From: Leptodactylus fallax
Taxonomy: Eukaryota > Chordata > Amphibia > Anura > Leptodactylidae
Direction of reading: 5' to 3'
Assembly: GCA_947044405.1 (NCBI GenBank)
Contig: CAMRHE010001096.1
Coordinates: forward strand, 62,001-126,000
DNA: 64,000 nt
Shown here: piece after piece, positions 10,888-23,537 of the stretch
How positions within the stretch are numbered: the first letter of the stretch is position 1
How the letters are laid out: each line of letters begins with the position of its first letter
Made by a program: the position numbers and the translations under genes
The notes under the pieces: model-generated
What the model was told of the DNA's origin: nothing
What the model saw: only the letters and a program-made list of their open reading frames with translations
Database searches by the model: none

Positions 10888-10958
10888 GGCAATATTAGGA
10901 ACACCTACAACATGAGCCAAGTAAATGCAGTGGGTGAGCTAGGCTCAGCAGGGTAAGA
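10888..10958 (+). repeat. 71-bp direct repeat, right copy
   Basis: Second copy of 7481-7551, with three mismatches by my count. After it the sequence leads, through about 75 bp of unassigned DNA, into the terminal region of a Penelope-like element. The stretch 10680-10887 before it shows nothing I recognise. Confidence 0.85.
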
Positions 10959-11929
10959 GGTTACTATAAGAGGTAGACTATAGAAGGTAAAGTCAGTATC
11001 TGGAACAGACATTTACCAAGTCTTAATAGAAAATGATATTTGAGAAGAAATCTGTGGCACTGTCTAAGTTAAGATACAAAAAACTGTCTATTTATTTAAA
11101 TGGAGCGGCATCAGAACAACAAGACACAAAACCATAGGTGGTGCTCTCCCCTAATATATCAAAAGCATAAAGTACAGCATCACTTGAAGAGGTAAGAAAA
11201 AACAGAGGAGCACTCACCATGGGTGTTTCATATAAAAACCTCCTTTATTCCATGTAGCATGATAAAAAAGCAGCAGTAGTGGAGAGAGAATGAGTTGCGC
11301 ACTCTCTGTGCTTCCTCTGGCCCTCCTCGTACACATACACAAGCTCCATCTGTCTCCTCTTATACCTACCCATACTTACCTATGTCCAATAAGGCCTCAG
11401 GTGCACGCAAGACGCTGGCCACGGCGGCCGACCCCGCCCCTGGGAAAGAACACCTGCCCGGTTTCGGATTTGTCGCTATGCAAAGGTGAGTATGATGCTC
11501 ACATTTACTATATTCCTGCCAATAGTGCCGCTCCTCTGCAAGGCAATAAGTGCTTGTGATTCCCTGGAGAGATGGTCTCAATAAGCACAAATGAATGTTT
11601 TAGAATCAAAACATATATCTGGAACATTGTTTATAGTTACAAAGCCAGACATTCTGATGTATTGCACAAATTTTGGAACCTTTCAATTCCCGTACCTTAA
11701 TTGCGTATTCGGGTGGCTAACCATCAATTTCTATTGCATTAACTTAAGTGATGACAAAACCATTATCATTAACATATGAAAAATAACAAAAAGAGAAATT
11801 TATATAGATATGAAAATTCAGGAGACAAACTCTATTGATTTATATCGTAAGGTAAACGATTATTAAACTGTTAACATAAAATAGATGTGTGTTATCCCAA
11901 CTCTTTTTTTAATTGAATAGAATATTCTA

Positions 11930-14613
<2,684 letters not shown>

Positions 14614-14615
14614 TA

Positions 14616-15690
14616 ATTGTTCTGTTGTCTCCAAGAGACTTGCTTCCTCTTTTGAATCGTTTTTCCGATTCCTTCTCCGCCCCCTTCTAGAGTTTTGCCT
14701 AAAGGGGTGCTCTGATTTAATGCTGGTTCTTTTGATCGTGTCCTAGAGGCAATGTTCTGTTCATCTGATGCGCTGGATTCGGTATTCGTTGTCCAATACT
14801 CTCTAGTCTTTGGTTTCCTTATTCTTGTCCTCCGTTGTTGTCTTTCTTCATTTCAGTCTAAAATTTTACCACTTTCAAAATCATGTTTATCCCTTACATA
14901 TTTATCCCTCTCGCTGTTAAGAAACCTGTTAGGTTTTGTCTGCTGCGAACGTCCCAGAAGAACAAAGGAAGACAAGGACAGTGAGCCCTAATACTAGACT
15001 CACCCCAAAGTCCCTACCATCTTGCCTCAGCTACCCTAAGCGGTAGAGGACAACTGGGCGACGGTCCGTTCCTATGTCACAAGTGCAAACACAAACGCAG
15101 ACAAGACAAACAACGTAGAACAAGTAAGGAACTAGTCAGGGGCCTGAACAGTCAGACAGCAGGAACAAAACAAGAACTGGAAGAATAGACAGGTCTGCAA
15201 AAACAGAGGTACAGGTGAAAAACGCTAGCATGCTCAACAGAGACTAATAGCAAGCACCATGGTGTGGTTTAGAAAACTATTTATAGGATGTCAGGAATCC
15301 GACCGAGGCTTAATTGGACCGACCCTGATCTCCCAGAGCAGTGAGAGTGGAAAGGAAGGATGTCAATCACATAAGCAAGACTGAACTGTTTGAGGAGCAG
15401 AGGGAAACAAACAGTGGAAGAGATAGAGCTGTGTTCAGGCAGAGTAGAGCAAGAAAACGAAAAGCATTAAATCATAGCCGGGTACGCCGGGTGCGCTGTT
15501 CCATATGGCCGGAGGATATCGCAGAAGTCTGAACAGATATGGACGTTACACTTACGTTGTTTTGTTTCTGCTTGTATAGGAATCAAGCGTTTGTCCAATT
15601 TTTTCAGGAAGACCTGAAACTGTTGTTCAGTATATCTTGTCCTCAATTCAATATTTGCTCTACATAAATCTGATGTAAATTTTTTCATAT
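14616..15690 (-). pseudogene. Penelope-like element N-terminal region, split by an LTR-like block
   Basis: Minus strand 15541-15690 gives ELRTRYTEQQFQVFLKKLDK and AETKQRK, and 14640-14935 gives RFLNSERDKYVRDKHDFESG followed by basic, Ser-rich sequence (TRIRKPKTREYWTTNTESSA). This layout, a helical segment then a low-complexity basic linker, is that of Penelope N-termini. The two parts are separated by about 600 bp of LTR-like sequence. At 14616 the frame meets the Tc1-like element; on the other side of that element it resumes in phase at VDTSTVINL. Confidence 0.65.
14939..15545 (-). mobile_element. LTR-like insertion within the Penelope N-terminal region
   Basis: Sequence between the two Penelope coding pieces begins on the minus strand with TGTAACGTCCATATCTGTTC and ends near CGCAGCAGACA, giving TG...CA borders. 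On the minus strand a TATA-like CTATAAATAG lies near 15275. There are no internal coding frames, so a solo LTR is likely, but I could not identify a target duplication and the borders may be off by a few bases. Confidence 0.45.
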
Positions 15691-15760
15691 TCTTGATAGA
15701 AAATAGTGTCCATAATCAGCAACCTGTAACAAAACACAAAATTATCAAGTCCGAAACTCA

Positions 15761-16648
15761 TCAGGTAGAGGCCGAGCCGGCAGCTCCAGGAGTCATTGGT
15801 CTCTTGCGGTCGTTGGGGTTAGGGTCTTGTAGGCCTTCAGTCAAGGATTGGATGAGGAATTCCTTGCCGTTGAGGGTAAAGGTGATGTGGAACGAGAATC
15901 CTCTGCCGTAGAGTATCTGGGCCTTTTGTAGTGCCAGGGTAATAGGGCGCATGGTCCTACGCCTGTCTAGAGTAGCTGGAGCCAGGTCCACAAACAGTTG
16001 AACCAATGGAGCCATATCAGGCAAAGGCGCTGAGAGGATCTGGTCACAGAACTCAAAGTAATGGAGTTTAAGAATAATGTTCATAGGGATATTCGGGTTG
16101 TTGGGACGCCCCAAGGCACGATGAATGCGGTCCATGCGTAATAGTGAGGGATCCATCTGCGAGAGCAGTTTAGAAAATAGCGCAGTGACAATTTCCTGTA
16201 GTGTAGTAATAGATTCAGGTAGACCTCTAAGTCCTACCAAGTCCTCGAGCTTTAGTTCAAATGCCTCAAGTTTGGTCGTCTGATCATCAAGGGGAGCTTT
16301 ATTCTCCTCCAACGCGTCAGCAACTTCATCCATTTTATCCTCTGTCTCTACAACTCTGGAGCTGAGGTCCTGGATTTGTTTGGTAAGGTCAGTGACAGCT
16401 TTAGAAAGCCCAGTGGAGAAAAGCTGTTGAATTCTCGCAAATAGGGTAAAGGGGTCCGGATCAGCAGCTCCGGCACCCGCCATAGATTCAGTGTCAGAGG
16501 CTGCAAGGGAAGTAACGCTACCGTGTGGGGATCCACCTTCAGCAGAGCCAGAGGGGCCACGAGTTTCAAATAGTTTAGGTAAAGTATGCCAGGCTGACGT
16601 GTCGTTCCATACTTTGCAAGATTTGGGATTCTGCGATCTAGCGGACAT
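15761..16648 (-). CDS. L1-type LINE ORF1 protein, open frame of 295 residues
   Basis: An uninterrupted minus-strand frame from MSARSQNPKSCKVWND to GAAGSAST. Residues about 75-140 form a heptad-like coiled coil (DLTKQIQDLSSRVVETEDKM). Then GLRGLPESI, a family landmark at the start of the RRM, MDRIHRALGRPN, and a C-terminal domain (LDRRRTMRPITLALQKAQIL, GRGFSFHITFTLNG). L1 ORF1 proteins trimerise and coat L1 RNA as nucleic-acid chaperones. The usual stretch between coiled coil and RLRGLPES (ENRSRRNN-like) seems shortened to LEDLVG, and basic residues expected there are missing, so activity is doubtful. No reverse transcriptase ORF follows on the left, only the Penelope element, so it is a fragment of an L1. 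Confidence 0.8.
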   Translation of the reverse strand: MSARSQNPKSCKVWNDTSAWHTLPKLFETRGPSGSAEGGSPHGSVTSLAASDTESMAGAGAADPDPFTLFARIQQLFSTGLSKAVTDLTKQIQDLSSRVVETEDKMDEVADALEENKAPLDDQTTKLEAFELKLEDLVGLRGLPESITTLQEIVTALFSKLLSQMDPSLLRMDRIHRALGRPNNPNIPMNIILKLHYFEFCDQILSAPLPDMAPLVQLFVDLAPATLDRRRTMRPITLALQKAQILYGRGFSFHITFTLNGKEFLIQSLTEGLQDPNPNDRKRPMTPGAAGSAST

Positions 16649-17465
16649 AGTAGCCAGATAGCAGGTGTGATGGCGGCCCAGTCAGAGGTGTTAGACCAAG
16701 AGTGCTAGAGGAGGTGCTGTCACGGAGAGCTGTAGCGCTAGTCAGAAATTAGGAGAGTGCGCCTCACGTTGTACAAGCAGGTAGCATGGAAGACAGGAGA
16801 AAGGCACAAGCTCCAGTTAGTATAGAAAATAGACGGTAGCAAACTATGAAGGGAGAGAAGGGAGGTTTCCACCAGAATAAAAGCATAAAGTCCAAGATGT
16901 ATACCAGATATACACAGTTTATGGCTGGAAGTGAGACAGGGTGCCAGGAGGAGTCACAGGAGGGTCACAGTATACCCAAGGACCAAGAGAAGCTCTGAGG
17001 TATGTTTGCTAGTGTGAGCTTAGTAAGGCATGGGTGCTTGCCTGGGGAACGACTGTCAGGAGGAGTCACAGGAGGAACTCAGAGGAGAAGGTTGTGGCAC
17101 TGCTGTGTGATGGTGTTGAGCTGGGTCCAGGAGGGTGGAAGACAGCTATTAACAAGCAGGAGGCTCCTCTGAGAGCTGCAATCGATGTCCTCAGCAGAGA
17201 GGAAGGCACAGGAGAGCGCCAAAAGAGCAGGGAGGCCGGCAGGGCTTGGTTGAGGATCGCTGCTGACACGTAGATAGTATGTTGTGCCGGCTGCAGGGAG
17301 GTCTGAGATGCTAAAGATGGTAGCAGTGCACGTGGGGAAACTGCTGTCTCGGTCAGAGGAGTGCTGGCACCGGTATCAAGAGTTCGAGGAACCCCTTCAA
17401 CAGGTGCCAGGGAGGACTAGGGAGGGGAGGAAAGGTGTAGAAGTTGGGGGGTCCCCCAAATGTTG
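16649..17465 (-). mobile_element. L1 5' region upstream of ORF1
   Basis: Non-coding, purine-rich on the plus strand (many AGGAG and CAGGAGG motifs) and directly upstream, on the minus strand, of the ORF1 start, so it is most simply the L1 5' untranslated region. Small frames here on both strands show no family resemblance. The border near 17465 is inferred from the start of an L1 endonuclease fragment. Confidence 0.5.
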
Positions 17466-17529
17466 GCAGTAGGGCTATGTGGTGCAAAAGGATGCACGAA
17501 GCACGTCTGGCCAGGTCCAACGTCAGGCC

Positions 17530-17720
17530 ACGCCCAACGCAGGAATTTTCTTATGTGATACCCGTGGGGCTTTGTCGGCATGGAAATGGGTCTCTTGAAC
17601 CAACATTGCAGCATTGCAGTCGTAAGGCCTCTCTCCATAGTAAACTGCGTTTGTATAGGCTGTTCAAGCCCCTAGCATTAAGGGAAGATATTTTAAGTAC
17701 CTTTGATACACAGGATGAGG
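17530..17720 (-). pseudogene. L1 ORF2 fragment: start of the endonuclease domain
   Basis: Minus-strand translation gives LKISSLNARGLNSLYKRSLL and WREALRLQ, then after a frameshift VQETHFHADKAPRVSHKK. This is the beginning of the APE-type endonuclease of L1 ORF2, with the N-terminal Asn of the active site in SLNARGL and the QETH motif. Only about 60 codons remain. It lies upstream of the 5' region of the neighbouring L1 and must come from another copy, possibly the one whose ORF1 start is at 19959. Confidence 0.78.
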
Positions 17721-18045
17721 ATTGTAAAGTGAGTGAGGAAAGTAAAAAAAGTATCTCCGGGGAAGGAGAGTAAAAGGTAAAACAATACAGTGGCTCTAGA
17801 TACAACCCCAATTCCCATGAAGTTGGGACGTTGTGTAAAACATAAATAAAAACTAAATACGATGATTTGCAAATCCTTTTCAACCTATATTCAGTTAAAT
17901 GCACTACAAAGACAAGATATTTCATGTTCAAAGGCATAAACTTTATTGTTTTTTTTGCAAGTATTCACTCATTTTGAATTTGATTCCTGCAACACGTTCC
18001 AAAAAAGCTGGGACGGGGCAACAAAAGCCTTGGACAGGGGCATGT

Positions 18046-19407
18046 TTACCACTGTGTTACATCACCTTTCCTTCTAACAACACTCAATAAGCATTTGGGA
18101 ACTAAGAATATGAATTGTTGAAGCTTTGTAGGTGGAATTCTTTCCCATTCTTGCTTGATGTACAACTTCAGTTGCTCAACAGTTCGGGGTCTCTGTTGTC
18201 GTATTTTGCGCTGCATAATGCGCCATACATTTTCAATGAGAGACAGGTCTGGACTGCCTGCAGGCCCGTCTAGTACCCGCACTCTTACTACGAAGCCATG
18301 TTGTTGTAACACGTGCAGAATGTGGCTTGGCATAGTCTTGCCGAAGTAAGCAGGGATGTCTCTGAAAAAGACTGCTTGGATGGCAGCATATGTTACTCCA
18401 AAACCTGTATGTACCTTTCAGCATTAATGGTGCCTTCACAGATGTGCAAGTTACCCATGCCATGGGCACTAACACACCCCCTATACCATCAGAGATGTGC
18501 CATGGGTATTAACACAACCCCGTACCATCAGAGATGTGCCATGGGTACTAACACCCCCCCATACCATCAGAGATGTGCCATGGGTACTAACACCCCCCCA
18601 TAACATCAGAGATGTGCCATGGACACTAACACACCCCCATACCATCAGAGATGTGCCATGGGTACTAACACAACCCCATACCATCGAGAGATGTGCCATG
18701 GGCACTAACACACCCCCATACCATCAGAGATGTGCCATGGACACTAACACCCCCCCATACCATCAGAGATGTGCCATGGGTACTAACACACCCCCATAGC
18801 ATCAGAGATGTGCCATGGGCACTAACACACCCCCATACCATCAGAGATGCTGGCTTTTGAACTTTGCAGTGATAACAATCCGGACAGTTCTTTTCCTTTT
18901 TGGCCCGGAGGACACGACGTCCATGATTTCCAAAAACAATGAGAAATGTGGACTGGTCAGACTACAGGACACTTTTTCACTTTGCCATCTCAGATGAGCT
19001 CGGGCCCAGAGAAGCCGGCGGAGTTTTTGGGTGTTGTTGATATATGGCTTTCGCTTTGCATGGTAGAGTTTTAACTTGCGCTTGTAGATATAGCAATGAA
19101 CTGTGTTCACTGACAATGTTTTTCTGAAGTGTTCCTGAGCCCATGTGGTAATAGCCATTACAGAATGATGTTGGTTTTTAATGCAGTGCCACCTGAGTGA
19201 TGGAAGGTCACGGGCATTCAGTGTTGGTATTCGTCCGTGCCACTTACTTGCAGAGATTTGTCCAGATTTTCGGAATCTTTTGATGATATTATGGACTGTA
19301 GATGATAAAATCCCTAAATTCTTTGCAATTGTACATTGAGAAACGTTCTTAAACTGTTGGACTATTTGCTCACGCAGTTGTTCACAAAGTGGTGAACCTC
19401 GCCCCAT
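18046..19407 (-). pseudogene. Tc1/mariner-type transposase interrupted by tandem repeats
   Basis: The minus-strand start MGRGSPLCEQLREQIVQQFK opens a 188-codon frame with helix-turn-helix segments (CTIAKNLGILSSTVHNIIKR) and the linker to the catalytic domain (LYHAKRKPYINN). Frame disruptions follow around 18950. Then comes the ten-fold 39-bp array, which multiplies the codons for [17 protein letters not shown] sequence. Downstream the gene continues with FRDTPAYFSKT-like sequence in shifted frames and ends in GSPDLSLIENVWRIMQRKIR, which has the third catalytic Glu, and VRRKGDVTQW. It cannot be translated through as it stands. Confidence 0.86.
18461..18850 (-). repeat. Ten tandem 39-bp units inside a transposase gene
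   Basis: Units begin CATGGGCACTAACACACCCC and end near CCATCAGAGATGTGC. Starts are at 18461, 18501, 18540, 18579, 18618, 18657, 18697, 18736, 18775 and 18814, so eight steps are as expected at 39 bp or 40 bp (two steps of 40). Since 39 bp is 13 codons, most steps keep the frame and repeat a 13-residue peptide containing VWGC. Units differ at two or three positions (GGGTACT, GGACACT, GGGCACT). Confidence 0.95.
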
Positions 19408-19559
19408 CCTTGCTTGTGAATGACTGAGCCTTTCGGGGATACAATAAAATGACTAAAAAACCCTAACTTTTTTTTTTTTTTTTTAAACAGAATGGCTGTG
19501 GCCCGTGACACCATGTGTCCTCCAGACTAAACGCTCTGGGGGGGGCCACTTAACATTCA

Positions 19560-20480
19560 CATTGGACTGAATTTGTTCAGAGATGTGACATTATAGTTTA
19601 TGCCATTTTGGAGCACCACCAGCATACATTTGAGGGTGCCCACAGTTATGGGTTCGTTGTTAGATGGAAAGGAAGACAGGTCAGACTGCGGGTTTAGCAG
19701 AGTTTGAGAGAATGGTTAAGCGTCTTCTGACGTTTTCTTAGATGCCGGTTCTTTGCTTGATGGTGAAGCATTAGGAGAAGGAATGACGTCGCGTTTACCA
19801 TTTTTGGTGATACCACTGGAGCGTTCAGGAGACTGAAGGTTGGGGGGCAGAGATTGAATCTGTAGCGGGCTGCTCTGGGTCCTCTGAAAGTATACATTGA
19901 GAGCCAAAAAAGTCCATAAGTTTTCTGGGGACTTCAGATTTAGTCTTCCATCTAGTCATCATGAAAATAATATAGCATGGATAAGTGAATAGCAATAAAG
20001 TAGCAGAGACTGTTTTGGAGCACAGAAAATGAGTTAATAGAGGATCCGTTATAAGGCAGCAACAAGAGAGGCCGGTATGTTAGACCCAGGAGAGCATACA
20101 ATGAGGAAGATAGTAACAGTAGTCAGTAAGGCAGAGCGTAGAGAACTGTGTAGACAAACTGAAGGGGTGCCAGGAGGAACAGCAGAGGGGCGTACTAGAA
20201 AGTATATGAAGCTGCAGTAATCTAGACAGGACTGTAATGCCCTATCTACAGGTGGCAATGGCGGCTGCACTCAGCTGAGGGACCGCAGATTCTGGCTGGG
20301 ATCACAGGAGGTGGACAACCACAGCGGAAAGAGGCCTAAAACTTCCAAAGGTCTTGAGTAGAGGGTAGACAAAATCAGTGGTGTAAGGCAGGCACATAGT
20401 CGCTTTGAACCGCTAAGATCCATCCGGTAGTGAGGAGCACGAAGTTCAAGCAGCCATACTGTTCTGAGGCCAAACTCCTA
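19560..20480 (-). mobile_element. L1 5' region and ORF1 N-terminal remnant
   Basis: From an ATG at 19959 (minus) the frame reads MTRWKTKSEVPRKLMDFFGS, LSEDPEQPATDS, then a stop, and in another frame GITKNGKRDVIPSPNASPSS. Such Ser/Pro-rich, lysine-containing N-termini precede the coiled coil in L1 ORF1 proteins of amphibians. Upstream to about 20480 is non-coding, purine-rich sequence like the L1 leader at 16649-17465. It may belong to the same L1 as the endonuclease piece at 17530-17720, separated by the Tc1-type insertion; that is inference. Confidence 0.5.
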
Positions 20481-20774
20481 CCCCAGTTTCACTTTTCATT
20501 ATCAGCTGCGCATTCATTTCTGGAAATTAAATTAGTGCAACACTCAAGGGTTAAAAATGCTCACTACACCACTTGATAAATCCCTTCAGGGGTGTCGTTT
20601 CCAAAGTGGGGTGACATGTCTGCGGACTCCACTTTACTAGCAATTCAGGGGCTCTGCAAAAGTGGCATGACGTCCAAAAACCAAAATAGCGCTCCTTCCC
20701 TTCTGTGCCCAAACAGTAGTTTATACCCACATATGGCATTGTTAAGTACATTATCCTGGTTACACCAGTGTCAT

Positions 20775-23237
20775 CAGGGGCGCACCGCTAATGAGGCGAA
20801 GTGAGGCGGCCGCCTCAGGCGGCACTGTCCGGGGGGCGGCATTTTTACTATTTCATGTAAACCAGCCCAGGTTTACAAGACGTTGCATCTCAGCGCAGGC
20901 GGCGATACAATGACGTCACCACGCCGCCTACGCTGAGACACAGACATCGCGGACAAGAAGAGGAGGCGGCGGCTGCATCAAGGCATCGCAGGTGAGTATA
21001 ACTTTTTTTTATATATATAAATAGGCTGTAACCTGTTGGAGTATCCCCGGCAGGTAACTGCCTATTTATTTACCTATCCCGCGTCTGCTCATGGCCGCCC
21101 CCCGCTTCCCCTTCTGCTATGGGCCGCAGAAAGGGAAGTGGATGCCGCTGTGAGCGGCTGCGGGGATCGGTAAGTGAGGCCGCGGGCCGCAAATACTACT
21201 ATTATTATACTCCGGGGTCTATTCAGACCCCGGAATATAATAATCGAAGGCCTAGGGTTGGTGAGGGAACATAAAAACCAGTGTTACTCACCTCCTGCGA
21301 TCCGATGTAACTCCGAGCAGGCTTGAGGCCTCTGGTAACGTCATCAGGTCGCGTCGCCGGCCTGATCACGTGACGTGTGTGCGCAATTAAACAGGGCCGA
21401 AAGCTGCAAGGAGTGCACCGGTGTCCAGGATAGGTAAGTAACTCTGGTTTTTATGTTTGAATTCTCCCCTGGGTCTCCAATCATTATACTCTGGGGTCTG
21501 AAAAGACCCCAGAGTATAATAATAGTTCATGGGTCGGCCACTATGGGGCATAATACCCTGTGCAGGGACCACTGTAGAGCATAATACCCTGTGCAGGGGC
21601 CACTCTGGAGCATAATACAAGTGCAGGGGCCACTATAGAGCATAATACCGGGTGCAGGGGTCACTATGGAGCATAATACCAGTGCAAGGGCCACTATGGA
21701 GGATAATACCAGTGCAGGGGCCACTATGGAGCATAATACCAGAGCAAGGGCCACTATAGAGCATAATACCAGTGCAGGGGCCACTATGGAGCATAATACC
21801 GTGTACTGGGGCCACTGTGGAGCATAATACCGTGTGCAGGGGCCAATATGGAGCATAATTCCGTGTGCAGGGGCCAAAATGGGGCATAAAACTGTGTGCA
21901 GGAGTTGCTGTGGAACATAATACCGTGTGCAGTGGCCAATGCGGGGCATAATACCGTGAGCAGGGGCCACTATGGAGCATAATACCGTGTGCAGGGGCCA
22001 CTGAGAGGCATAATACAGTGTGCAGGGGCCGCTGCAGGCCATAACACTGTGTAATACTGTGTGCAGGGGCTGCTGTGGAACATTATAGTGTGTGTAAATG
22101 GGGCGCTATAAACATGGGCTATGGCACCTGTTTATATTATACGCTGTCTGTTTATAGTGACCGTGTGATGTAATTGTAGCCTTGTCACATACTGTAGACA
22201 TGTACAGGACGAGGCTGTAGTTACATTACATGGCCGCTATGAGATGAATTACACTATGTAAACAGAGAAGCGGTCACGGCTCTTACACAGGTACCATTCA
22301 AACAGCTGGTCAGTGGGGGTCCTGGGTTTTTGAACCCCACTGATTAGTTTATTAATGACCTGGAAAACCTTTTAATTAGTTAACACCTGGGGTATTATTA
22401 ATAAGGGGCACTATTTATACAGGGTACACACGGACATTATTAATATAAAGATGCACTTGGGAGTATTATTCATTATCTGGGGTTATATCATATATTATAT
22501 AATTGTGGGTAGCAGCAGGATGGGTGTGCAGGTGAGGACAATGTGGGTCAGGTGCCTGGAAAAGTGAGGAGCCAAAGATGTCTGTGTTGTAAACTTTACA
22601 GAGACAAGTCACAGCTGGAAGAAGTGGTCATGGCGGTCCAGAGGGAAGAGAAGGGAAATGTGAAGGATTAGTCAGAGACGTCACCTGTAAGTCACAGAAT
22701 GTTACTGCCCTGTATTCACCTAAATGATAGAGAATAAATACCTGAGTGATGGGGGTCTGTCTGCTGAGACCCCCACTGAGCCTGAGAATTGGGTTTTTTC
22801 CCCCACTAGGTGGGAATCCAGCCTGGCTGCAGCCATATATATAGGTGTGTCACTTGGTGGATGGACGAACCCGCGTGGCTCTCATTCACTTCAATGGGAG
22901 TGCCAGAGATAGCCGAAGTCCAGTACTCAGCTATCTGCGGGGCTCCTATTATAGAGAATGGGGGCCACGTGAGCTCGTCCATCCACCAAGCAGAAGATGT
23001 GTGAAATTACTTTCATTGTTAATGCCGTGTTGTTGATCTGATACTGAAGTAATACAGGAAGAAGAATTCTTAAAAACTGTTTTATAACTTTGTGTATTGT
23101 GTATATTGTGCGACGATAACAGTGTGTTAAACTAGTAGCATGGAAACTCAGTTTTTTTTTTTTTTTGTTTTTTTTTGGGGGGGGGGGCGTCTTTCTATAG
23201 TCCGCCTCAGGCAGCAAAGAGGCTAGGGTCACCACTG
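20775..23237 (+). mobile_element. hAT-type non-autonomous element 1 with 8-bp target duplication
   Basis: Begins CAGGGGCGCACCGCTAATGA and ends GGTCACCACTG; the reverse of the end is CAGTGGTGACCCTAGCC, the usual CAG-type hAT terminus. AGTGTCAT stands on both sides (20767-20774 and 23238-23245), the 8-bp duplication of hAT transposition. It contains a CpG-rich block (20880-21000), a 31-bp minisatellite and an interior shared in reverse with the hAT element at 23538-25592. No transposase frame. Confidence 0.9.
21535..22060 (+). repeat. 31-bp minisatellite within hAT element 1
   Basis: About 16-17 units of the type GCAGGGGCCACTATGGAGCA followed by TAATACCGTGT, period close to 31 bp, with point changes and small length changes. 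Open minus-strand frames of 122 and 171 codons exist only because the period is not a multiple of three with few stops; they are repetitive (GIMLHSGPC) and not genes. Confidence 0.9.
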
Positions 23238-23537
23238 AGTGTCATACATGTGGGCATAAACTGCCGTTTGGGAACACAGCAGGGAAGGAGCATTATCTGC
23301 TTTTGAAGTGCAGATTTAGATTGGTTTTTGGACGCCATGAGGTCACTTTTTTGGGGTTTCCATCATACTGGTATTTTGGTGCTTCACAAAAACATGACAT
23401 TCAAAAACTATTAAAGAAAAATCTGCCCTCCAAAAACCAAATAGCACATTTTGCATTCCAAGCTTCCCCCCCCCCCCCCCCCATGTTCCCATACAGCAGA
23501 TTGCGACCACATATGGGGTATTGCTGTGTTCAGGAGC

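Larger units (their letters stand above)
17803..19439 (-). mobile_element. Tc1/mariner-type element of another family, one end lost
   Basis: The left terminus CAACCCCAATTCCCATGAAG follows TA (17801-17802). The transposase runs on the minus strand. Just upstream of its start, near 19439, the sequence changes and the right terminal repeat is missing. Inside it lies a tandem amplification at 18461-18850, which adds about 350 bp to the element. Confidence 0.85.

Noticed and set aside
18461..18850. Regularly spaced repeats that could suggest a CRISPR array
   Set aside because: Units are contiguous with no unique spacers, sit inside a transposase gene, and the context is a vertebrate genome.
21527..22042. 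Minus-strand frame of 171 codons with repeated GIMLHSGPC-like peptide
   Set aside because: It comes entirely from the 31-bp minisatellite in hAT element 1; repeat-derived frames without a conserved domain.
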